DNA from: Panopea generosa
Taxonomy: Eukaryota; Mollusca; Bivalvia; Adapedonta; Hiatellidae
Length of the DNA: 64,000 nt
Direction of reading: 5' to 3'
NCBI GenBank assembly: GCA_029582155.1
Contig: CM055897.1
Location: 93,261,829-93,325,828, forward strand
Shown: piece after piece, positions 54,440 to 64,000 of the stretch
How the letters are laid out: every line of letters starts with the position of its first letter
How positions within the stretch are numbered: position 1 is the stretch's first letter
Translations under genes and position numbers: made by a program
The notes under the pieces: model-generated
Told to the model about the DNA's origin: nothing
Seen by the model: only the letters and a program-made list of their open reading frames with translations
Database searches by the model: none

Positions 54440-54714
54440 GAAATGACGTCACCGGGGGCCAACCAATCAGAATAACCGATTAAAATATCGCGCCAACCTG
54501 TCATCGTGTCACTTGCTGTAAACAAACATGGCTGATCGCATCGCTCTGCTTGTTTATGGTTATAAGAAATCCGCAATTAAGCTCTTACACACGTCAATGT
54601 GGGAAAACAGTATTCGATCAGAAATTGTTGGAAATAAAAATGTAATAACAGTGTTAGTTTGCATAAATCTCCTAACAGTAACTTGTTGGAAAGTGCATGG
54701 ATTGAAATTGTGAC
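54440..54714 (+). CDS. Weak candidate first exon with promoter-like upstream DNA
   Basis: CCAACCAATCAG (CCAAT box type) at about 54458-54470 and ATATCGCGCC (E2F-like) at about 54487 precede AAACATGGCTG, a good Kozak context, at 54525-54534. The frame 54528-54713 encodes MADRIALLVYGYKKSAIKLL, then about 40 more residues to TGA. The local GC content is higher than around it. It could be the start of a real gene spliced onward, or chance. No homology is recognised. Confidence 0.25.
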
Positions 54715-56539
54715 ACTCTTGATACGCGGGAATAACACAAATCTCCACAATTTCATTCGCTAAAACAATACATTTCAATTAATCAGTGATCACGCGAAGT
54801 CATTGAATTGTCCAGATTTAAGCGGGAATAATTAAAATCTCCCCATTTTAAACGCAAAATATATATTATATATTTATACATTTATTTTTCAAGAACCGGT
54901 TGTTTATATTCGCGTGGCATAGCAGTCTGTGCAGCAATATTATGCATGACACTATAGGTTACATTTGAAAATAGCGTCCAAACGTAAATACCCATGCCTG
55001 TGATCACGCGAGGTCATGGAATTTTCTAGAAAGATCTAGGTCAATTCTATTTTCCGAAAATGTACACCGATCTATTTTTATATTTTTGAAAAATCATGCG
55101 TGCCGGTTGCGATAATTGGCACCGTAATAAATCAATGTTTGTTTTAATTGCGATTACTGGGATAGGATCCTGTGCTGTGCGCTAATGTGGCTTACCGTTA
55201 TTGCCTCGGGAGGTTATAAGTTGGGGACGGGGTGTCGTAAATCATGTCAGTTTACAGTTCGGTAATTTACCAAAGCCGTGATATTTGTCCTGGGGTATAT
55301 GGACTAATCAAATGCACGCGCCAATATGCGACAATACTGATTTGTTTTTACAGTTGACACCTGTGACCGGAATTTTTATACCATCAAGGGGGCAATAAAA
55401 CCATATGGTGTCGCAGATCAGCATGATGTCAGCTGGTCATTATAATAAAGTAATTATTTTTTTAATTATCTGTTCGTCTGTGAAAGATCCCGTTTTAATT
55501 CATTTATAAATATTATACGCATTACCGATTTAGATAAATTTTGAATTTATGTCCGATTCTAACTTTGACTTTTCTGATCTGATCTGATGACAGAAGCAAT
55601 TTATTTACATACATGTAGATCTACATGTAAACATATAGCACAGAGATTCTTGTTAATAATGCGCAAGAAGGGAAAGTTATAAAACGAGTTTGTTTTCTTT
55701 TTTCATAGGTAAAATTTTAGCATGGCAATGGAAGAACACACAATAGAATAATAATAAGTCATTTCTATTTTTACTGTTATATTAACGGATAAATTGTTAC
55801 TAGACCTACAATTTGTATAATTAAAACTACCACTATCTATTATTGTTATTAATTATTCATAACAATAGATCTAATTATAAATAGGTAGTAGTTGTATTAA
55901 TTATATTTATGGTAGAAATTATTTATTATTAGTAGTAAAGGCAGTCCTTAATTATTATTGTAAATAATCTGTTTCTCCATCGAGTACCACCGGTTCTAAC
56001 TGGTATGGTTAAATGCCATAATCTATGGTTTCCTGTTCTTCACCACTGCTTGAGCCAGATAAGTCCAATAAACTGTCACTAACGTCGATATCCCCATTAA
56101 AATAACTCTCGTGAAATGTTTTCGCCCATTGAAGCCATCTTGAATTAGATCGCGTTATAGGTATGACGTCATCGGGGACCTCGTTCGGGTAACTCCGTTA
56201 ATTCTTTCGTGTATTACCGTGAGTGGTGTAATGTGCGTTATTGTTTCCGTGATTTAATGATAAACAAGAGCGAATTTCATGAAAACAAAACCATTTTTAT
56301 AAACCACCAATCGATTTTATTCAAATAATATATAAAAAAAAATAGCATTTTGGTTACCCTTTAAACTATGCAGTAAGCATGTTGTACAATGCACTAAGCC
56401 TTGTGTAACAATCCGAAATACACAGTTTACATTGTCAATTATGACGACAGGTGTCGCTAGACGTATATGAAAGAATAACGACTGGTCCCTAGTAGAATCG
56501 GTGTTGCTTTGTTTTCATCGTTAGTCATATGGAACATAT
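54715..56539. other. Non-coding sequence
   Basis: No gene seen. A short repeated word TGATCACGCGA-GTCAT occurs at about 54786 and 55000. It includes a GC-richer patch (about 55130-55440) and an AT-rich stretch with small inverted repeats of CTATTATTGTTATTAATTAT type (55830-55930). Confidence 0.4.
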
Positions 56540-56732
56540 GGTCAGCTACCACCATTGAGAGGATCTCTCTGATCGACTGAAAAAAGTATAGGGATGTTAA
56601 GAGCATATATGTTTTGGTAAGTTTAATTTTGGTTGGATGAAATTGTCAAACTGGCACATGATCACAATAAAATATAAGTTTATCATGTTTGTGTCAATTA
56701 AAAACTTATGTTTCTGTGACTGATTAAATTCA

Positions 56733-57029
56733 GACCGTGGCGTGGTCTAGTGGTAATGCGTCCGCCTTGCATGCGGAATGTCGTGGGTTCAATTCCCGGC
56801 CGGGTCATACCAAAGACTTTAAAATGGTACTAGAAGCTTCCTCAGCTCAGCCTTTAGAGGAGAGTTCTAAGTATGGTCAGCCCGGTGTCAGTATAATGTG
56901 ACTGGGTGGGGTAACATACCATGTGTCTGCGGCATGATACTCAAGTGTGACAGCGCTTAGAATACTGTCTCAAGCAGACACCGTCGCGATATGACTGAAA
57001 AATTATTGAAAGCGACGCTAAACACCATA

Positions 57030-57060
<31 letters not shown>

Positions 57061-57067
57061 AACAAAA
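56733..57067 (+). mobile_element. tRNA-derived SINE, full length
   Basis: TSD ACTGATTAAATTCA (14 bp) at 56719-56732 and 57068-57081. The head is tRNA-like: GTGGTCTAGTGGTAATGCG (box A), an anticodon loop CTTGCAT (TGC, Ala-like), and GGGTTCAATTCCCGG (box B). The central body contains GTGACTGGGTGGGGTAAC, and the tail is (CAA)n. It carries its own pol III promoter and is moved by a LINE. Confidence 0.88.
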
Positions 57068-57233
57068 ACTGATTAAATTCATTTTATGAAGGAAACTGTG
57101 TGGAAAGTAAAATTGGTGAAATTTACTATTTTCATGCTGAAAGTTGGGGTATCCACTGATACGTTTGACCCCACTTTGGAGACATTCTAATTTGAGTCTA
57201 GGATAGTACTTTACTATGATGAAGGACATTTTT

Positions 57234-57447
57234 GTGGAGCGCGTGGTCTAGTGGTAGAGCACCGGATTCATGATCGGAAAATCTAGGGTTCTATCCTCCG
57301 CCACGGCTATGTGTGGTGTCTTTGAGCAAGACTCTTTTCTGCATATGCCTAGGACTGGTTCGAACCATGAATACTTCGAGCGTGATTTTCTTAAGTTGTA
57401 ATAACTTGTTTCACAATCGAAGTAAAATAAATAAGTTTAAACTAAAC
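57234..57447 (+). mobile_element. Second tRNA-derived SINE
   Basis: Head GCGTGGTCTAGTGGTAGAGC (box A) and AGGGTTCTATCCTC (box B), with a CAT anticodon-like loop. The body GTGTCTTTGAGCAAGACTCT resembles the conserved central domain of V/CORE-type SINEs, and the 3' end is AAATAAATAAGTTTAAACT. The TSD is not clear. Confidence 0.7.
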
Positions 57448-57563
57448 GTTTTGGTCCGCATATGGTAGAAATAATGAAAATTAGGTCAAACGTTATAATG
57501 TTAGTCTATGGAAAACGCAATGGTGGTGGCTGACCTAAATGAAACCTCACACTTACCTTTTGT

Positions 57564-58011
57564 GGTCAGCTACCGCCATTACGTTTTCCATAGACTAACA
57601 TTATAACGTTTGACCTAATTTTCACTATTTCTATCATTCGTGTACCAAAAGTCCTACACCATTAAAGTACTATCCTAGATTCAAATTAAAATGTCCAAAA
57701 AATGGAGTAAAAGTACCACTTTTTGACCACTGAAGTTGGGTACCCCCCACTTTCAGCATGAAAAACAATAAATTTCACCAATTTTACTTTCCATACAGTT
57801 TCCTTAATAAAAGGAATTTCGTCAGTCACAGAAACATAATCTTATTTTTTATTGACACAAACATAATAAACTTATATCTAATTGTGATCATGTGCCAGTT
57901 TGACTTTTTCATCCAACCAGAAATAGCTTACTATGAAAATATATGCCCTGAACATCCTTATACACTTTTTTTAGCTAATCAGAGAGATATTCTCAATGGT
58001 GGTAGCTGTCC
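57564..58011. mobile_element. MITE copy 2, head-to-head with copy 1
   Basis: Starts GGTCAGCTACCGCCATT and ends AATGGTGGTAGCTGTCC. About 448 bp without SINEs. Separated from copy 1 by 28 bp and in opposite orientation, producing a long hairpin centred at about 57550. Confidence 0.75.
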
Positions 58012-58354
58012 TAAAGTAAGGCTGTATTTAGAGTTGCGAATTGTGATGACTTTTTACAGCAAATATTTCCATTCGCAACTTCTTGGGTTGTTTACAGGGG
58101 ACCTGTCTGTAATTTTGCAGCGCCACTGAACGTTATAATGGGAAGTTATGATTTATTACAGTGATGACGTTCAGCGGCAGCACAGTCAAACTCGTCTGGT
58201 ACCCTGTCCAAAAACTTTCCCTACACTCATTACAAAGGGACTGACCATTGGAATAAAAAGATATTCGTGACTGACTGCAGCCGAACACATATCGAAACAT
58301 ACATCAAATTCTAAAAATACATTTTACGCAGCAAGTAATGTTTAATCTGACACA

Positions 58355-58545
58355 AAGAGACAAGACGTATGTAACTTTTACAATGATAGGATATAGTAGG
58401 ATAGACAAATAGTAAAGTTACAAGGGTGAAATGTTTCATTTCCCACAAAGAACTAAGAAGAAAGAAACATTTACACCCACTGCACAAAGAACAAACGACA
58501 AATTTCAGACTAGGAGTTATGGCAGTGATACCCTTCCATACTATT
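58355..58545 (-). repeat. Inner inverted repeat, right copy
   Basis: Inverse of 54030-54235. With the outer arms it makes the whole 52450-60956 segment partly palindromic. Confidence 0.85.
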
Positions 58546-58810
58546 CTGATTTTTTTACTCAGTTTTATTTGTATTGACTTCACTACAAAATGAATTACTG
58601 TTTTATGATATTTTTGGTCAGTATTGCCTTTTTATATCGAAATGCGCTAGATTAATACTAAATTCTGAATACAGTAAAAAAAACATGTATTTCTGATTTC
58701 TGCAATGTATAATATTATTACGATAAAATAAACAGAAAGAACATATTTTTAGTCCCTTGATCAATGTAAGTTTATTAATAATAATGTTATCATCAAGGGA
58801 TACATTTAAA

Positions 58811-59050
58811 TTAGTTAACCTAATCACTGTTCCTTGGGATCCTGAATGATTAACCAGTACTCGAGCACACTTCATCTCCACAAGTAACTGATAACTTTTC
58901 CACTTGAATCAACGGTGAGAGACGAATGATTATGAGACACAATGTCGTAAATCAGTCATCGCGGAGACTGTTACCAGGCGGGGATTCGAACTGACGACCA
59001 CTGGATTGATAGTCAAACGCGTAACCGACAGAGCTCACTGGGCACGGCAT
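58811..59050 (-). mobile_element. tRNA-derived SINE (family S), best copy
   Basis: On the minus strand: tRNA-like head with GAGCTCTGTCGGTTACGCG (box A region) and GGTCGTCAGTTCGAATCCCC (box B), then a body with CAGTCTCCGCGATGACTGAT and ending near AGGATCCCAAGGAACAGTG. Diverged copies at 27180, 27675, 37265 and 37835. Confidence 0.75.
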
Positions 59051-59440
59051 GAAAAGGAGACTGAAATACAACCTGCAAAAGGACTGACTGATAATTACCA
59101 TACATATATTTGATAATTAAGATCACGATGACGTACGATGAGTTTTCTATTTTAACTATATTGTATTTATTGATAGGCAAATTGAAAACCTAGCCTTAGT
59201 AGTGATAAATACAGACACCGACACGTTGGATAACAGTCTGAGAATCGTGATTATGATACCAAAGTATCTGTGATACATGAAACGAGATACAACAGTGTGA
59301 CATTGTGTCACATTTTACAAGGCGTGTGAAAGTTTAGTGTAACTCTATATTAGGTTTTATATTGTAAAATAAGTTCTAAAATGAAAGGTGTCTACCAGGT
59401 TAGACTCAGTGCTAACTAAATTAAGATAGCGTGTCCTGTT

Positions 59441-59893
59441 CTAGGACACACCATGCATGGTCCTGCTGGGAGATAGATCGAACCCATAACCTATCGATAA
59501 TTTGCACGACAACGCGCACCGTGAGGTGACTTTATGGGAGAGAGCCAAAACGGACTGATGCACTTGATACCTGTTCTTTATTATCTTCGTCTTGACATGC
59601 AAATAGTTCTGTTTGTTCTCCTGCTGCTCTGGCTCATGCAAATTCATCAAGCACAACTCTATGTATTATGAACAGTTTATTTCCATTTGAGCTTGGCAGA
59701 TTGGTTTGGGGTGCCGTCTTATGATTACTTACCTCTTACCGCTAAGGAATTTGGTTCGAGCCCAGCTCAACTCAAAGTTCTTATCTAAGAAAAAGTGTGT
59801 TGCGGATACTTATATTTCTTATTTCAGTATATTCTTAGATGTTTGTTAAGTTCTGTAAGTACTGATAGTTTCATGTTTTACTGGTTGTACATA
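59441..59893. other. tRNA-like SINE debris
   Basis: ATAGATCGAACCCATAACC (inverse box B) at about 59475 and TTTGGTTCGAGCCCAGCTC (box B) at about 59748 mark two decayed heads in opposite orientations. No gene. Confidence 0.4.
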
Positions 59894-60137
59894 TACTGAA
59901 CGGAAAAGCTATCCCGCCACTTTTGTATTGCGAATATTGTGGTCATTGTATTGAGCAGTGCTATTAACATATGTATACGACACCAACAGTAGTTTTTATT
60001 ATTATTTTATGTAACTTAAATGATCTTTCTTATTCAAGTCCAAATTTCAAGGAAATTGCATTAATACCTTTTAGGAAAATACATAAAATGCCAGGTGCAT
60101 AAACTGCCACGTAACTGGTTAGCTGTTTCGTTCAGTA
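59894..60137. mobile_element. Small TA-flanked MITE (mariner type)
   Basis: Terminal inverted repeats TACTGAACGGAAAAGCTA and TAGCTGTTTCGTTCAGTA, about 244 bp, next to TA on both sides. Size, TA target and CTGAACG ends fit a Tc1/mariner-derived MITE. Confidence 0.7.
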
Positions 60138-60267
60138 TAGTATTGTGAAGTTTAGTATCGCTATATAAGTGATGACATACTCTTGCTGATCGTATGGTAA
60201 GCAGACAAATATAATATTAGATTGCTAAAATCAGTTCGGAAGCTTTTATATATAAATCATTTATTTA

Positions 60268-60956
60268 GGATACAGATCTTATCAATTAAAAGTTAGTTTG
60301 TTACTCGTTTTTCTTCTTTCTATATTTAAGTGTGTGATTCTTCATTAGTGAAGGCAGAGAAGGTTGGGGTTGGTCACATGTTGCATATCGAAAGACGAAA
60401 TACCAATAGCAAACTTACTAAGTCTGTCATTGTCTTCTCTATTACAGATTCATCAAGGTTAATACAGTTTATGTACACATCATTATAAAACATTTTTATA
60501 TAAAACATGTCATTTTATATAGAATTAATAAAATATCGTGCTATAAAATATCAGTTCATTATGTAATTATAATAGTATGATGTACACGTGTAGATTGATA
60601 AAACATCCATAATATCAATATTTTCTGTTTGAAGCTGTAAAAGAATATATACATAGTAAAATTTAAGAGACCTATGCTTGTAGCCTTATAATATGAAAAG
60701 TAAATATCTGAAAATATGTGAGATATATCTAAATTATATACAAATTTATGAAATACGCCCGTAAATCAAATATATTAAATCTAAAAAAAATGTTTAATAT
60801 TTCTTCACAGGTGTAAACACATTTAGATAACTGATTCTGAATGTAACTGCATACTAATTATAAATAAATTACCAAGATATTTACTATAACTATCATTAAA
60901 TCTTATTTGACATGCTTCACTTTTTGCACCAGAAAAACTAAAGAACACATGTATGG
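60268..60956 (-). repeat. Long inverted repeat, right arm
   Basis: Inverse of 52450-53142. The outer edge AAGAACACATGT mirrors ACATGTGTTCTT. No TSD could be fixed, because the left edge abuts the LINE end. Confidence 0.88.
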
Positions 60957-61456
60957 TATTAATAAACCATCCTGCAATCTCAGCTAGTTTTAGTTATGAC
61001 AATTATTGTGAACTGGTTCATTAGTTTAATTATGTTTTTTTATATGTAACCTACTAATTACAACCCTCGCGGCGCTCAATTAGTAGTGTCTGTGTTCATT
61101 AATAACTAAATCGGATGGTGACATACATATGTTATCGTCATCTTCTGACAATTAGTAAATTGAGATATGAAACCATCTAACAATAAAATATGTAAAGTGA
61201 ACTTTTACGACTCTCGTTATGCCAGTAAAAAAGGTATATGTTACAATATTACAGATATCTTAAATAGTTCATAACGCAACATTTTCCCATTGCGAGAGAA
61301 TGTTTTCAGATTTAAATTAAAAAAAACGCACGTAAAGATAGTTTGTACGCTGCATGCCAACGGACTGTACACTTTGGTAAAAAAGTACAATCTTGCACAA
61401 TGGGTGGTAAAAATAGGAAAATATATGCCGACAGGAGGTGCAGCATTTACACAACA
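60957..61456. other. Non-coding sequence
   Basis: Nothing recognised on either strand. Confidence 0.4.
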
Positions 61457-61656
61457 TCGTCACCACAACAAATGGGTTTAATTGACAAATCGTCACAACA
61501 ACAAATGGGTTAGATTGACATATCGTCACCACAACAAATGAGTTTGATTGACAAATCGTCACCACAACAAATGGGTTTGACTGACAAATCATCACCATAA
61601 AAAATGGGTTTAATTGACAAATTGTCACCACAACAAATGAGTTTAATTGACAAATC
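61457..61656 (+). repeat. 33-bp tandem repeat, six units
   Basis: Units of TCGTCACCACAACAAATGGG plus TTTAATTGACAAA. The array reads open in several frames on both strands and gives repeat peptides (ICQSNPFVVVT) that are not a gene. Confidence 0.9.
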
Positions 61657-62241
61657 AGCACAGATATCAAATGCAGAAGAAGAACGGCGAGTTAAATTAA
61701 CAAAACTAACTACATGTATTAGCGTATATTGGTACAAAAGCCCAAACTTATCAGAGTTTGTCAGACTGTGACATTTTGTCACAACTATTGCATTCCCTAA
61801 ATAAAGATGATTGCGATAATTTATTATTCTAGAATTGGCAAGGATCTGAATTTCTGAAGCGGAAATATGTTTATGTTTAGTCACACAGGTTATTCATAGA
61901 AGAAAGGATTGGCCTTGAAATCACACTTTCCACTACTAGAAATTAGAAATGTTTAATAACAGCTTTAATAAAGAAGTTTAACATGTCGGTATCTACATTC
62001 TACATGTCGCCGATTGAATCAAAATAATGTGATCATATCGGTAATTACAAAGTTCTCATTTAACAAAGCAATTTCAAAGTCCATGCAAAAACTCAAAATT
62101 AGATATAAAAAAAAAGAATAATCACCACATATTTCCTGCAACTACTATTACATCATTTAGATGGTAACATAAATAATTCAATATCTTTCACGGCAATGGT
62201 CTACTAATTGGTATTTGTTTAATAAGTAAAATGAGAAATCA
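61657..62241. other. Non-coding sequence
   Basis: No gene or repeat recognised. Confidence 0.4.
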
Positions 62242-63460
62242 AAATTTTTTTTTTTTATATAAAACTTTTATTCAATGTTTACATCATAATTTACATTATA
62301 AAACATCATATATTCATAAAACATTACATATTTCATTTAATCAACTCATTCAATAAACATATAAACATATCATGAATAATTCCAAGTATGTTAGCAAACC
62401 TTTAGTGAATTGTTAAACAATGTAAATATGCGCATGTTTGACAATTTTGCTTCTTTCTAAATATCGAAAAAGTAAGATATATTCGTATTTAAATAATGCA
62501 AATACATCATCATTCGTGCTTCTGCAATTACTTACGAAATATGCTTTATAAATATAGAATCCTGCAAGGGTTAAAATAGTATTTATATTATTATATTCTG
62601 GGTATCTAATTTTGTATCCAATAACTATGTTTTCATTACTGCTAATACACCAAAATTTTCATATCAGTCAAAAGAGATTCTACTTCTTGGCAGTTAATGA
62701 AGATATGTGTTTGTTGTTTTTTTCACCACATACATTACAAAAAGGAGCTTGACTTATTTTCCACATATGTTGCATTTCCTTGGAAGGAATATTCTAAAAA
62801 TTAGTTTATATTTAAACTGTTTAATTCTATTGTCATGTAAAGTTCGAATTAAGCTATATATATTTTCCCATTTAAATATTGCGTTTAGGTGCATATTCCA
62901 ATAATCATGAACAAATGGTTTTTTAAATTAAGGTTAATTTAATAGTTGTTTATTTGTTTATAAGTTGATGTTTTAAAGTCAATTACTTTTCCATCTTGAG
63001 TATTAATATCAATATTGTGTTCGGTTTTTACTAGTGATTGTTTTGCTTCTTCTGATTTTAATATAATTTTCCATCTTTTTGGTATTACTAATTTAACTGT
63101 CCTTAAGCGAGATATCCAATTGGATTTATCAATAATTTATTCAAAATTCCTTCTTGATTTATCTCACCATTTTTATTAATTATGTCGTTTATAAATATTA
63201 GTTTAGATTTTATCCAATTGTTGAATATTAAACATTACAGTTTATTTTTAGTTATTTGTTTCCCCAGATTATCTTGGTTTTTTTTATAGATTGAAAGTCT
63301 TTACACGGTTTATTATTTGTTAGTATTTTTCCACTTAAATCCAACATTTTATAAGATCAATATAAAATTCAGGTATTGGTTGGTGACCTACGAATGCTTT
63401 AAAAACTGTCTATATTAATTTAAAAAATTAATTAAATTTCTCCAAATGTTTATAAAAAAT
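62242..63460 (-). mobile_element. 3' part of a second LINE
   Basis: Minus strand. A poly(A)-like run (plus T run at 62245-62256) marks the 3' end. Upstream, readable pieces include LLINPIGYLA (about 63105), WKIILKSEEAKQSLV (about 63060), FELYMTIELN (about 62830) and, near 62740-62690, FCNVCGEKNNKHIFINC (C-x2-C..H..C), the ORF2 C-terminal knuckle. Frames change often. It is a 5'-truncated or decayed copy, unrelated in detail to the LINE at 41270. Confidence 0.65.
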
Positions 63461-63639
63461 ATCTTGGCAAGATCTTCCATCTTCTTGAAATGTGTAGTGG
63501 TACCGGTTCCGATAAGTAAAAGACCAAAAAGTCAGGTATAAAATCAAGATTGATGCTTAGACATTCTAAACAGTGCTTTTATCTTTGCTTTAACGAGATT
63601 TATTTCATTTATACTTATTTTTTTTAGTTCGAATGTGCA

Positions 63640-63790
63640 GAAAACTCAGAGTATATATGAACCGCTCTCGGGTCCGCTTTCTGGGTTTCCAGTAGTGAGA
63701 GGCATTTGGTCAAGCTGAGGATCGAACCTGCAAACTCTGGCGTGAGTGGATAACACTCAATCCATAACAATCGTCCCTCCTTATTAGACC
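63640..63790 (-). mobile_element. SINE fragment
   Basis: Inverse box B GAGGATCGAACCTGCAAACTC and TGGATAACACTCAATCCATAAC resemble a tRNA-like head on the minus strand. The remainder to 64000 holds nothing recognised. Confidence 0.45.
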
Positions 63791-64000
63791 TATTAACTTC
63801 GACACAAAACACCTCACATACAACAAATGAACAAAGCAATAACGAAAACGAAACATTGATTCAAATTCAAGCAACGGCACACCACAGAGTCAAACTGTTA
63901 ACATCATTGTTCATGTTACATTTTAGCAATATACTGTAAATTACTAAAACTACTACTGAAAAATTCATGCTAAGATACAATGATTAATATCTTCTTTTTT

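Larger units (their letters stand above)
56540..57535. mobile_element. MITE copy 1, enlarged by two SINEs
   Basis: Ends GGTCAGCTACCACCATT and its inverse AATGGTGGTGGCTGACC. Internal sequence is the inverse of copy 2 (57564-58011) and is interrupted by SINEs at 56733-57067 and 57234-57447. No transposase. Confidence 0.75.

Noticed and set aside
56733-56807. Functional tRNA-Ala gene
   Set aside because: The tRNA-like sequence is the head of a SINE with body, CAA tail and a 14-bp TSD, so it is not a stand-alone tRNA.
61457-61656. CRISPR-like array
   Set aside because: The units are contiguous with no unique spacers, in eukaryotic DNA; it is a plain tandem repeat.
61317-61884. Overlapping minus-strand proteins with repeated ICQSNPFVVVT-type units
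   Set aside because: Encoded by the 33-bp tandem repeat in two frames at once.

Overview
This is AT-rich, repeat-dense nuclear DNA from an animal, most likely a mollusc and probably a bivalve. No prokaryotic gene organisation is visible. The host call is inferred from four things: Ty3/gypsy retrotransposons including a Steamer-like one, tRNA-derived SINEs with CAA-rich tails, LINEs with zinc-knuckle C-termini, and long microsatellites. The species cannot be fixed from the sequence alone.

The left and centre (3699-36343) are a stack of nested insertions that can be ordered from target-site duplications (TSDs). The oldest is a minus-strand, env-bearing Ty3/gypsy element here called OUTER. Its LTRs lie at 3699-4662 and 35363-36343, its TSD is AAGA, and it landed inside a single C2H2 zinc finger of a host-type gene. 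OUTER carries gag and pol (35174 to 29596), an errantivirus/baculovirus-F-like env in scattered pieces (29487 to 14562), and an unrecognised reading frame after env (14225 to 13483). Element E1 (minus, 4673-12801, TSD CCAC) inserted at the polypurine tract of OUTER. Element E2 (plus, 15160-23243, imperfect 5-bp TSD) inserted into env. A 2.5-kb terminal-inverted-repeat element (26543-29035) also split env, and a 559-bp retroposed-looking segment (30327-30885, 12-bp TSD) split the integrase. E1, E2 and OUTER belong to one family by gag, pol and an unusual acidic/serine-rich tail after the integrase. All three are broken by frameshifts and stops.

To the right, the zinc-finger gene resumes (36344-36506, then a probable 3' part at 40449-40713) and is separated by repeats. 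At 41270-52448 a plus-strand LINE with a monomer-like 5' region, ORF1, an AP-type endonuclease, RT and a C-terminal zinc knuckle is split by E4 (44971-49893). E4 is a young Steamer-like minus-strand element with a perfect GAACC TSD and a single gag-pol frame broken by only two in-frame stops.

From 52450 to 60956 there is a large inverted-repeat structure with arms of about 690 bp. Inside it are two head-to-head MITEs, two SINE insertions, a small mariner-type MITE and one weak candidate first exon at 54530. The window ends with an array of about 33-bp repeats, the 3' end of a second LINE on the minus strand (62242-63460) and a SINE fragment. No functional host gene can be called with confidence. 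Most of the content is mobile DNA and its decay products.
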